NCBI GenBank assembly: GCA_964388085.1
Contig: CAYLZW010000172.1
Span: forward strand, 1-12,376
Source of the DNA: CAYLZW01 sp964388085
GTDB taxonomy: Bacteria; Myxococcota; UBA727; CAYLZW01
Direction: 5' to 3'
Length of the DNA: 12,376 nt
Shown here: piece after piece, positions 1 through 6,152 of the stretch
Layout: each line of letters opens with the position of its first letter
How positions within the stretch are numbered: the stretch's first letter is position 1
The notes under the pieces: generated by a model
The model's database searches: none
Seen by the model: only the letters and a program-made list of their open reading frames with translations
What the model was told of the DNA's origin: nothing
Position numbers and translations under genes: made by a program

Positions 1-995
1 ACGCAGAGCGCGTGGTGCGCGCCGGGCGTGTGCTCGCGCAGGAACTCGTCGAGCGCGATGGCCTCGTCGGGCGCCACCGGCAGCGCGCCCGTCGTGCGCT
101 CGAGCCGCAGGAAGTCCGAGCGATAGGGATCCGGGAAGTAGCCGTGCGTGTAGTAGGCCGACGCTTGCAGCCGCGCGCTCATGACCCGCGCCGGCAGCTC
201 GCGCAGCACGTCCTCGAAGCCGCGGCGGAAGCGGTCGTGCACGCTCACCCACACGGGGGCTCCCTCGCGCACGCTGGCGAGCGCGCGCACGAGGAAGCCG
301 CGCATGGTGCCGGGGCCGGACTGCGGATCGGTCATGGCGCCGTCGAAGGAGGCGACCACGTCGGCCGGCAGCGGCTCGGTCAGGTCGTGGACGCGCGCGT
401 CGATGGCGAGGCCCTCCTCGCGCGCGAGCCGCCTGATGAGCGCGATGAGCGTCTCGTCGATGTCGATGGTGGTGACGGCGAAGCCCGCGAACGCGAGCGC
501 GAGCGAGAGCAGGTCGTCGTCGCCGACGAGGAAGATGCGCGCGCCGCTCGGCAGCGCGCGCTGCACCGCGAGCACGCGCGCGGCGGCGTGCTCGGGCACG
601 CACGGGCCCTGCCAGAAGTCGAGGAAGGAGCCCTTGCGGCGGCCGTGCACGCGGCGCAGGTACGCGACGATGGCGTCTGTCCCGCGTGGATCCTCTCCGT
701 CGCCCTCGGGCAGCCGCCAGGCGAAGCCGCGCCCGAGCTCGCGCAGCTTGCCTTCGACGATGGGATCGATCGCGGGCAGCCCGTCGTCGGCCAGGCCGAG
801 CGCCCTGAGCTCGCCGAGGAGGGACTCCACCGCCGGGCCGCCTTCGCCGTCGTCGAGCCCGTGCGCGAGCTCCTGCAGCGCCCCTCGCTGCGACGCCGGC
901 ACCCGCTGGACGCTCGGGTCGTCGAGCCGCCGCACCTCGCTGTCTTTGGGCGGCGCGCGGAAGAGCGCGAGCACGCCGTCCGAGAGGCGCCGCAT
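1..995 (-). CDS. bpsA: BpsA-type branched-polyamine (N4-bis(aminopropyl)spermidine) synthase, 3' end beyond window
   Basis: This is an open frame read leftward from ATG 995-993 with no stop before the window edge, so only about 331 N-terminal residues are visible. BpsA enzymes transfer aminopropyl groups from decarboxylated AdoMet to a secondary amine of spermidine, giving branched polyamines in the cytoplasm. Visible family signs are a winged-helix-like N-terminal part (about 35-95), then FLDFWQGPCVPEHAAAR (about 124-140), matching the family's D-Q-x-P-V-T-P-E-T segment. A Rossmann-type core follows, with LVGDDDLLSLALA (GDDD at 158-161, the hallmark catalytic motif), TIDIDET (176-182) and FDGAMTDPQS (217-226). 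The usual DPP of this family appears here as DPQ. The start lies one base after the stop of the GNAT gene (TAG, C, ATG), so it is the third gene of a coupled operon. Family assignment is strong. The exact polyamine product is not visible, and a divergent substrate is possible. Confidence 0.82.
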   Translation of the reverse strand, partial: MRRLSDGVLALFRAPPKDSEVRRLDDPSVQRVPASQRGALQELAHGLDDGEGGPAVESLLGELRALGLADDGLPAIDPIVEGKLRELGRGFAWRLPEGDGEDPRGTDAIVAYLRRVHGRRKGSFLDFWQGPCVPEHAAARVLAVQRALPSGARIFLVGDDDLLSLALAFAGFAVTTIDIDETLIALIRRLAREEGLAIDARVHDLTEPLPADVVASFDGAMTDPQSGPGTMRGFLVRALASVREGAPVWVSVHDRFRRGFEDVLRELPARVMSARLQASAYYTHGYFPDPYRSDFLRLERTTGALPVAPDEAIALDEFLREHTPGAHHALC

Positions 996-996
996 G

Positions 997-1584
997 CTAA
1001 AGGCCCCACTTCGCGAACAGCGTCGGGCGCACGTCCTGCCACAGCTTGGCGGGCATGTGCACCTCGATGACGTCGACGACGCCGTCGGTGGAGATGGCGC
1101 GGCGGGTGCGGTTGTAGATCGGGATCTGCAGCGAGGTGATCATCTGCACGCTGGCCTTGTTGTTGGCATCGATCCAGCCCCACATCTCCGCACAGCGATC
1201 GCCCGCGAGCCAGTGATCGAAGAGCGCGATGAAGGCGAGCTGCGAGATGCCCTTGCCGCGCACGTTCGGGTTCGGCAGCGCGACGTCCACCTCGACGAGG
1301 CCGGCGCTCTTCCAGCGCCCGCAGTGCAGCAGGAAGAAGCCGTACTCTTCGTCGCTGTCGGCGTCGACGATGAAGTGCGCCCGGTAGTAGCCCGAGAGGA
1401 ACTGGCCGCGGAGCTTGCCCGGCCGATCCATGGGGCCCTTCATGTCGAGGTTGCGCCACACGTCCTGGCGCTGCAGCCCCTCGACGATGCGGCCCATATG
1501 CGCCTCGTTGTCGGCGTCGACGTCGACGAGCTTGACGCGCGTCTGTCGCTTGTGCGCGCCGTCGCCGCTCTCTCGCGCGCTCAT
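997..1584 (-). CDS. GNAT-family N-acetyltransferase in polyamine operon
   Basis: A protein of 195 residues from ATG 1584-1582, preceded by GGAGG seven bases upstream. The reading frame is open further upstream, but that extension would lie inside the preceding gene, so the ATG is the likely start. It overlaps the upstream stop as ATGA (4 nt), and the next gene starts one base after its TAG. The fold is suggested by a beta-rich centre and then VALPNPNVRGKGISQLAF (101-118), which carries the R-G-x-G pyrophosphate loop of GNAT motif A. WGWIDANNKASVQMI (135-149) holds the Asn/Ser of motif B. GNAT enzymes move an acetyl or other acyl group from CoA to an amine. The operon places it between two BpsA relatives, so a polyamine or polyamine-derived amine is the natural guess for the substrate. 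It is not a clear SpeG or SSAT by sequence, and another amine or protein target remains possible. Confidence 0.8.
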   Translation of the reverse strand: MSARESGDGAHKRQTRVKLVDVDADNEAHMGRIVEGLQRQDVWRNLDMKGPMDRPGKLRGQFLSGYYRAHFIVDADSDEEYGFFLLHCGRWKSAGLVEVDVALPNPNVRGKGISQLAFIALFDHWLAGDRCAEMWGWIDANNKASVQMITSLQIPIYNRTRRAISTDGVVDVIEVHMPAKLWQDVRPTLFAKWGL

Positions 1585-2861
1585 GACGAGACCTCCACGG
1601 TGCTTGGCGCGCGGTCCCTCGGCGCGTCCGCGGGCAGCGCGCCGCCGAGCTCGACGAGCAGCGCGCTCACGAGGGCCGCCAGCAAGAAGGGCGACCAGGG
1701 GAAGAGATCGATGGCCGCCACGCCTTCGGCCTTGTCGACGCTGATGGCCGCTTGCCCCCCGTGCGGCAGCGCGCGGTAGCGCAGCAGGTGCTGCTCGTCG
1801 TCGTGGCCGCCTCCGCCCGTGGGCGGCTCCGCGAGGGCGCCGGCGAACAGGGCCAGCGCTCGATCGAGGTGCTCGGGCGTGAGCCGTTCGCGCGCGAGGT
1901 GCTGCACCTCGACGCAGCCGTGCGCTTGTTCGCTCGGGTCGTGGTCGCGCGCGCTGATCCGGCTGATGGCCTGATCGGGCCGAAGCGCGGGCGGCCCCGT
2001 CGGGATCAGCACCCACTCGTCCCACGAGAACTCGGCCGGCGCCCAGCCGGGGTGAAGCCGCACAGCGACCTCGTGCAGCGCGTCCTCGAGGGTGACGGGC
2101 AGCTCGGCGATCAGCCGGCGCGTCAGCGGCCGCCGCATGGAGTGCACGAGCGCGAGCACGCGACCGGCCTCTCGGCCCTCGCCCGACGTCGCGGCGGCGA
2201 GCGCGCGCGAGAGCAGCGCCGACTCCCGCTGGTGCGCCGCGAGCGTGTCCACCAGCACGAGCTTGAAGCGGCCGCGCAGGTCGTCGTCGAGGGGCGCGAG
2301 CACGTCCGCGGCGCGGGCCTCGAGCAAGAGCCCCTCGGCGGCGAGCGCGCGCGTGAGGTCGAGGTCCGCCTCGTCGTCACTCCACACGGTCACGCGCCGT
2401 CCGCGCAGCGCGAGCGCGAGGCCCACGAAGAGCTGCCCGCCGTGCACCAGCACCTCGTCGTCGTCGCTCGTGCGCGCGAGCAAGCGGAGGGCGACGCCGG
2501 CGGCGCTCTCGGGCAAAAGCGGCAGGGAGGCGAGCCCGCCGAACGCGCGCGCGCGCGCGGCCAGGCGCCGGAGATCGCTCGTGAGCGCGGCGGCGCCGTC
2601 GAGGCCCGCGAGGTGCCAGGCGAAGCCGCGCCCGATGCCGGCGAGCCGCTCGAGCACGACGCGGTCGGGCTCGTCGCTGTGCACGGTCGGCAACGTCGAG
2701 GACAGCGTCTCCGCGTTGCCGCGGGCGAGGGCGAGGGCTGTTCTCTGCGGGTCACGCTCGGCGGCGTCCGGCGCCGGCAGATCGAGCACGGACGCGCCGC
2801 GCACGGCGACGGCCGCGCCAGGGAGGAGCACGCAAAAGTGTCCATCGGACAGGCGCTGCAT
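1581..2861 (-). CDS. Degenerate BpsA-like domain joined to AdoMet-decarboxylase-like domain; probable non-catalytic polyamine-operon protein
   Basis: A protein of 426 residues. Residues 1-290 parallel the downstream BpsA gene: MQRLSDG against MRRLSDG, IGRGFAWHL against LGRGFAWRL, and a Rossmann-like stretch VLVHGGQLFVGLALA (137-151) against IFLVGDDDLLSLALA. The catalytic GDDD is replaced by GGQL (141-144), DIDE by SDDE (161-164) and TDPQ by VDTL (204-207). Residues 314-408 resemble small bacterial AdoMet decarboxylase (SpeH). QAAISV followed by EGVAAIDLFPWS (370-390) lines up with the SpeH ESHISI...GYAALDVFTCG region. The pyruvoyl-forming Glu-Ser-His then becomes Gln-Ala-Ala, and the catalytic Cys region FTCG becomes FPWS. 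Both halves therefore look catalytically dead. It is the first gene of the operon and shares ATGA with the GNAT gene. A regulatory or scaffold role similar to the trypanosome AdoMetDC prozyme is inference. The N-terminal homology is clear, and the C-terminal one is moderate. Confidence 0.75.
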   Translation of the reverse strand: MQRLSDGHFCVLLPGAAVAVRGASVLDLPAPDAAERDPQRTALALARGNAETLSSTLPTVHSDEPDRVVLERLAGIGRGFAWHLAGLDGAAALTSDLRRLAARARAFGGLASLPLLPESAAGVALRLLARTSDDDEVLVHGGQLFVGLALALRGRRVTVWSDDEADLDLTRALAAEGLLLEARAADVLAPLDDDLRGRFKLVLVDTLAAHQRESALLSRALAAATSGEGREAGRVLALVHSMRRPLTRRLIAELPVTLEDALHEVAVRLHPGWAPAEFSWDEWVLIPTGPPALRPDQAISRISARDHDPSEQAHGCVEVQHLARERLTPEHLDRALALFAGALAEPPTGGGGHDDEQHLLRYRALPHGGQAAISVDKAEGVAAIDLFPWSPFLLAALVSALLVELGGALPADAPRDRAPSTVEVSS

Positions 2862-3019
2862 CGGGGGGCCTCTCGCTCGCTGGAGTCTCGACGGAACCTA
2901 CCGCGGGCGCGCCAGGCTTGCGTAGCCGAGCGCGGTGGGGCGAGAAAGTGAGCCCTTTCGACGTCGTGAGACGGGTGCTAAGGACCCAGCTACCTGACGG
3001 TGTTTTTTCGGAGGCTCTC
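2862..3019. other. Divergent intergenic region between polyamine operon and lipoprotein gene
   Basis: These 158 bases must hold the leftward promoter of the polyamine operon and the rightward promoter of the lipoprotein gene. On the plus strand GTGCTA at 2975-2980, 40 bases before the lipoprotein start, resembles other TGCTA elements upstream of genes in this window. On the minus strand GCTA (2926-2923) lies about 62 bases before the operon start. A run of six T lies at 3003-3008, just before the lipoprotein ribosome binding site GGAGG. No consensus -35 box is obvious. Confidence 0.4.
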
Positions 3020-3778
3020 ATGCTGCGTGGACTTTCGCTCTCGACCGCTCTGCTCACCACCTCACTCGTGCTGCTCGGCTGCCCGCCCGAGCAGACCGGC
3101 GACGCCGGCACCGTCGTCGATGCCGGTGACGAAGAGGAAGACGCGGGGCAGGTCGACTCCGGGCCGCAGGACCAGGGCTGCGGGGATCTCACGCTGCAGG
3201 GCGAGTGCGTCGGCAGCGTGGTGACCTTCTGCGACACGAACACGGACACCATCATCGAGTACGACTGCGCCGATCGCAGCCAGTTCCCCGACGCCACCAC
3301 GGAGTGCAGCCTCGTCAACGCCGAGTGGGGCGTGGACTGCACGGTGGCGCCGTCCGGAACGTGCGCCTACTTCACGGACGAGGGGTTCGAGGCGGACCTC
3401 TGCCGCGGCACCGAGCCGGGCTGCCTCGAGTCCAACGAGACGTTCGCTTGCGTCGAGAACGTCGGCACCTGCGCCGAAGAAGACGTCGGCACCTGCGACG
3501 GCGACACGCTGACCTGGGCCTGCAACGCCAGCCAGCCTCAGCTCACGGACTGCGCCAGCTACGGCGGCACCTGTGACGCGGACGACGAGGCCTGCGTCGG
3601 CTTGCCCGTGGGCTCCCTCTGCGACGATGCCCTGCTCGTGTGCGCCGACGGGCTCGACTGCCAGGTCGGCGAGTGCGTGGCGCTGACGCCGGCGGACGCG
3701 GGCACCCCCGACGCGGGCGCCGACGACGACGCGGGCGCCGGCGACGACGACGACGCCGGCGCGGTCGACGCGGGCTGA
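3020..3778 (+). CDS. Cysteine-rich outer-surface lipoprotein with Asp-Ala-Gly-rich tail
   Basis: A protein of 252 residues. ATG 3020 is chosen over an in-frame upstream ATG at 2918 because GGAGG lies just before it and because it places a lipoprotein signal at the N-terminus. That signal is a hydrophobic stretch ending LVLLGC, with the lipidated Cys at residue 21. After the lipobox comes an Asp/Glu-rich linker (about 22-55), then a Cys-rich body with a recurring pattern, G-x-C-x-G, five residues, C, eight to ten residues, D-C. This is clearest at GECVGSVVTFC and at GTCDGDTLTWAC, so the body is probably built from disulfide-bonded repeats. The C-terminus (about 220-252) is a low-complexity run of DAG and Asp. 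The layout is typical of myxobacterial secreted lipoproteins of unknown function. It is single-gene, closed by the hairpin at 3800-3838. No enzymatic motif is visible. A ligand- or metal-binding surface protein is possible, but this is not shown. Confidence 0.85.
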   Translation: MLRGLSLSTALLTTSLVLLGCPPEQTGDAGTVVDAGDEEEDAGQVDSGPQDQGCGDLTLQGECVGSVVTFCDTNTDTIIEYDCADRSQFPDATTECSLVNAEWGVDCTVAPSGTCAYFTDEGFEADLCRGTEPGCLESNETFACVENVGTCAEEDVGTCDGDTLTWACNASQPQLTDCASYGGTCDADDEACVGLPVGSLCDDALLVCADGLDCQVGECVALTPADAGTPDAGADDDAGAGDDDDAGAVDAG

Positions 3779-3799
3779 CACGAGCCTCGCTCCGGCTGT

Positions 3800-3838
3800 C
3801 CGAAGGCCCTCGGCGTCGTTACGCTCGAGGGCCTTCGG
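3800..3838 (+). terminator. Strong hairpin terminator after the lipoprotein gene
   Basis: The arm CCGAAGGCCCTCG (3800-3812) pairs perfectly with CGAGGGCCTTCGG (3826-3838). Inside, GCGT (3813-3816) pairs with ACGC (3821-3824), leaving one bulged T at 3825 and a CGTT loop, so the stem has 17 pairs. It begins 22 bases after the lipoprotein stop. The tail CTCTTTGG is only weakly T-rich. Confidence 0.75.
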
Positions 3839-3876
3839 CTCTTTGGCTGTCAGACCACGCTTGAACCGCGGCCCTC

Positions 3877-4503
3877 ATGACGACGACCCCCGTGCGCTTG
3901 ATGATCTACGACCGCACCTGCACCGGACGCCGGGCGCTGCCGGGGCTCACGCACAGCTGGATCGCGGGCGCGCTCTTGTACCGCTCGCTCGGCCGCATCG
4001 ACCTCTTCCGCGGGGTGTCCTCATGGGAGGAGGGCCTGTCGTTCCTCGCCGACGCCGCGCTCGAGCGGCCGGTGGCCGAGGTGCAGTTTTGGGGGCACGG
4101 CAAGTGGGGCGAGGCGCGCGTCGCGGGTGACGTCCTCGACGAGCGCGCGCTGTCCCGCGAGAGCCCGCTCGAGCCGCTGCTGCGCAGGCTGAGAGCCCGC
4201 CTGCGGGCCGCGGACGGGCTCTTCTGGTTCCGCACCTGCGAGACCTTCGGCGCCGAGAAGGGGCACTCCTTCGCGCGCGCGTTCACGGACTTTCTCGGCT
4301 GTGACGCCGCCGGGCACACCTACATCATCGGGCCGTGGCAGAGCGGGCTGCACCGGCTCGCTCCCGGAGAAAAGCCGGGCTGGTCCAGCGGCGAGGGGAT
4401 CGCCGAGGGGTCCGCCGCGAAGCCGACCAAGGCGCTGTGGTCGAAGCGCACGGCGCCGAACACGATCACCTGCCTGCACGGCGCGGTGCCAGACGGTTAT
4501 TGA
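3877..4503 (+). CDS. Uncharacterised protein with His/Cys pair resembling clan-CD (DUF4347/caspase-like) folds
   Basis: A protein of 208 residues from ATG 3877. No signal peptide or membrane helix is visible, so it is probably cytoplasmic. The centre reads VAEVQFWGHGKWGEARVAG (66-84), with His74 in a strand-ending WGHG. About 45 residues later comes DGLFWFRTCETFG (113-125), with Cys121 after a hydrophobic strand. HSFARAFTDFLG (130-141) and a Tyr-Ile-Ile-Gly strand follow. The order hydrophobic strand-HG, helix, hydrophobic strand-C, then a G-x-x-F helix is that of clan-CD cysteine peptidase folds and of DUF4347-type domains. In those folds His and Cys form the dyad. Acidic specificity residues cannot be judged by eye. 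It has no tandem partner, and its last 7 bases overlap the convergent Yip1-like gene. There is no strong ribosome binding site before the ATG. That the gene is real is likely from codon pattern and conservation-like motifs. The fold call is tentative. Confidence 0.7.
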   Translation: MTTTPVRLMIYDRTCTGRRALPGLTHSWIAGALLYRSLGRIDLFRGVSSWEEGLSFLADAALERPVAEVQFWGHGKWGEARVAGDVLDERALSRESPLEPLLRRLRARLRAADGLFWFRTCETFGAEKGHSFARAFTDFLGCDAAGHTYIIGPWQSGLHRLAPGEKPGWSSGEGIAEGSAAKPTKALWSKRTAPNTITCLHGAVPDGY

Positions 4504-5231
4504 GCCGCGGCCCCGACGACGGCGGCCAGCGTCGCGAGGGTCTGGCCTCCGTAGGTGAGCGCGTAGGGCAGGAGGCTGCGCGTGCCGGCGACGACGTTCA
4601 GCCCGTACGCGGACAACCAGGCGCTCCACAGCTTGAACAGGTCCACGCTGTAGAGCAGCGCGCCGAGCGGGTCCTTCTCGACGTGCAGGCCGAGCCAGGC
4701 GGACGGGTTCGAGAGCACGGGGTTGCGCACGTCGACGTGCGAGAGGTCGCGACTCGCCAGGATGAGCGCGCTCCCGACGTCGTGCAGGAGCAGCGGCGCG
4801 GCCCCGAGCGCGACGGCGGCGAGGCAGGTGGTGAAGCGGAGATCGCTCTCCCCGCGCCTTGACGTCATGCCGCGCAGGAACGCGAAGCCGAGCGCGCCGA
4901 CGAGCAGGATCGTGGCCGCGCGCTTGAGCGCTGCCGCGAGCGGCAGGCCCCACGTCATGGCGGGGGCGATGCGCTCCTTCATCAGCGCGAGGGCCTCGGG
5001 CGGCATCTCCTCGAGGCGGCCGCTCGCCTTGAGCTCGGCGAGCAGGAAGGCGTGCATGTCGACGAGGGAGACGAAGACGAGCACGGGGAGCGCGGCGATG
5101 GCGCCGACGACGACGAGCGTGAGCCACGGGTGCGGGTGGTGAGCGACCCGCCGGAAGGATGCGCTCGGGGTGAGCAGCACCAACCACGGGGAGCGAGCGG
5201 GGGAGGAGGAGGTGAGCTCCACGGCGGGCAT
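4497..5231 (-). CDS. Yip1-like multi-spanning inner-membrane protein
   Basis: A protein of 244 residues from ATG 5231-5229. After a short polar N-terminus comes WLVLLTPSASFRRVAHHPH (16-34), which matches the entry motif of YIP1-family proteins (a Leu-x-x-Pro-x-x-x-Phe segment followed by a conserved His/Pro and then the first helix). Five hydrophobic segments can be seen at about 36-58, 95-120, 133-160, 188-212 and 219-243, the number expected for Yip1 domains. Bacterial members are common, but their function is largely unknown. The stop (TAA, 4499-4497) lies inside the end of the convergent gene at 3877-4503. Upstream, 63 bases separate it from the basic membrane protein gene on the same strand. 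No clear Shine-Dalgarno precedes the start, but GCTA at 5246-5243 on the minus strand could belong to its own promoter. Confidence 0.8.
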   Translation of the reverse strand: MPAVELTSSSPARSPWLVLLTPSASFRRVAHHPHPWLTLVVVGAIAALPVLVFVSLVDMHAFLLAELKASGRLEEMPPEALALMKERIAPAMTWGLPLAAALKRAATILLVGALGFAFLRGMTSRRGESDLRFTTCLAAVALGAAPLLLHDVGSALILASRDLSHVDVRNPVLSNPSAWLGLHVEKDPLGALLYSVDLFKLWSAWLSAYGLNVVAGTRSLLPYALTYGGQTLATLAAVVGAAAQ

Positions 5232-5270
5232 GCGGGGGTGGATAGCGTTTGGGGCGTGGGGGCGTCGAGG

Positions 5271-5294
5271 GGGCCCGGGCCCAGCGGCGGGCCC
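5271..5294 (-). terminator. GGGCCC repeats, possible hairpin after the basic membrane protein gene
   Basis: Three copies of the self-complementary GGGCCC lie at 5271-5276, 5277-5282 and 5289-5294, directly after the TAA (5297-5295) of the leftward gene. The two nearest can pair around a 6-base loop. There is no T-run, so termination is uncertain. It may simply separate the two leftward genes. Confidence 0.3.
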
Positions 5295-6017
5295 TTAGCG
5301 CTCGACGCCGACGCTCTCGAGCAGGGCCTCGATGCGGGCGGCTCGTTCGGCGGCGACAGCCTTGGCGTCGGGTTGGCTCGGGCGAGGGTCGGCGCTGGCT
5401 TTCCTCGCGTACTCGACGGGAGACGGCGCCGGGAGCTCCGCGCGCGGCGTGCTCGGGACGGGCGCTCTCGGCAGGTGCTCAACCTTGATCACGGGCGCGG
5501 TCTTCTGCGGCAGGGCCGGGCGCTTCTCGAGCGCCTTGGGCCTCGCTGCCGCAGGCACCTTCTTGACCTGCTTCTTCGGGGTCGGCTTTTCGACGACGGG
5601 GATATCGCGGTCGAGCAAGCGATCGACGATCTTCTCCCACAGGGACGTCGTCTGCCCCTCCTTGCCGAGGCTCTCGATGGTGCCGAGCGCGGCGTCGCCG
5701 AGGTACACGGTCGCGAAGCCGAGCGCGGACATGAAGCCGACGAGCAGCAGGAAGCGCCCGCGCCGCACCTCCGTGCGCTGTTCGCGCCGCTTGACGCGCG
5801 TCGCGCGGCCGGGCGCCTTCTTCTTGTTGCCGCTTCGGCCGCGGGAGGTGCTGCTCGCGCTGCTCTTCGCGTTGCCCTTGACGCGCTTTTTGTTGCCGGT
5901 GCTGTCGTCGTCACGGCCGGCGGACGCGCGCTTTGGGGCGCGGCCCTGCGCGATGCGCGCGGCGCTGCGCCGCGGGCGGGTGGTCTTCAGGGTTCGCTTG
6001 TGCGCCTTCGGTGTCAT
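5295..6017 (-). CDS. Basic single-pass membrane protein of unknown function
   Basis: A protein of 240 residues from ATG 6017-6015. A TTG at 6029 in frame is possible but less likely, and neither start has a clear ribosome binding site. Residues 1-87 are extremely basic and low in complexity (many Lys, Arg, Ser, Ala). One hydrophobic helix FLLLVGFMSALGFATVYLG lies at about 89-107. Residues 108-140 look folded and amphipathic (SLWEKIVDRLLDRDIPVV), and 141-222 are Pro/Ala/Lys-rich. The last 18 residues form a short predicted helix. The positive-inside rule places the basic N-terminus in the cytoplasm and the Pro-rich part in the periplasm. The composition is like that of bitopic proteins that cross the envelope or bind nucleic acid or polyanions, but no known family was recognised. 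It is divergent from the J-domain gene at 6153. Confidence 0.72.
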   Translation of the reverse strand: MTPKAHKRTLKTTRPRRSAARIAQGRAPKRASAGRDDDSTGNKKRVKGNAKSSASSTSRGRSGNKKKAPGRATRVKRREQRTEVRRGRFLLLVGFMSALGFATVYLGDAALGTIESLGKEGQTTSLWEKIVDRLLDRDIPVVEKPTPKKQVKKVPAAARPKALEKRPALPQKTAPVIKVEHLPRAPVPSTPRAELPAPSPVEYARKASADPRPSQPDAKAVAAERAARIEALLESVGVER

Positions 6018-6152
6018 GGGCACCGACAAGGGTAGAAGCCGGCGACACGAACCCGAAATTTTCGACCGGGGTTTCGCGCGGATCAGCGCGTGGAGCGCGC
6101 CACCGTTACCGTGCTACTCCCTATGTGGACTGCGTAGCGGAGAGGAGCGCGT

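Noticed and set aside
380..1459. 359-codon leftward ORF overlapping the GNAT and BpsA genes
   Set aside because: It runs out of frame with both recognised genes, and its translation is Arg/Ala-rich with no family motif.
12..1779. Long rightward ORFs opposite the polyamine operon
   Set aside because: Their translations are Arg/Ala/Ser-rich low-complexity sequence without motifs, while the opposite strand gives recognisable families. They are antisense shadows in GC-rich DNA.
1752..2951. 399-codon rightward ORF opposite the BpsA/AdoMetDC-like gene
   Set aside because: Compositionally biased shadow. The leftward frame has clear similarity to the neighbouring BpsA gene.
2973..3008. Small hairpin and T-run before the lipoprotein gene as an attenuator or riboswitch
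   Set aside because: Stems are only four base pairs and not placed directly before the T-run. No riboswitch core was recognised.
4021..5187. 388-codon leftward ORF spanning two convergent genes
   Set aside because: Arg/Ala/Pro-rich, crosses two better-supported genes, and has no domain.
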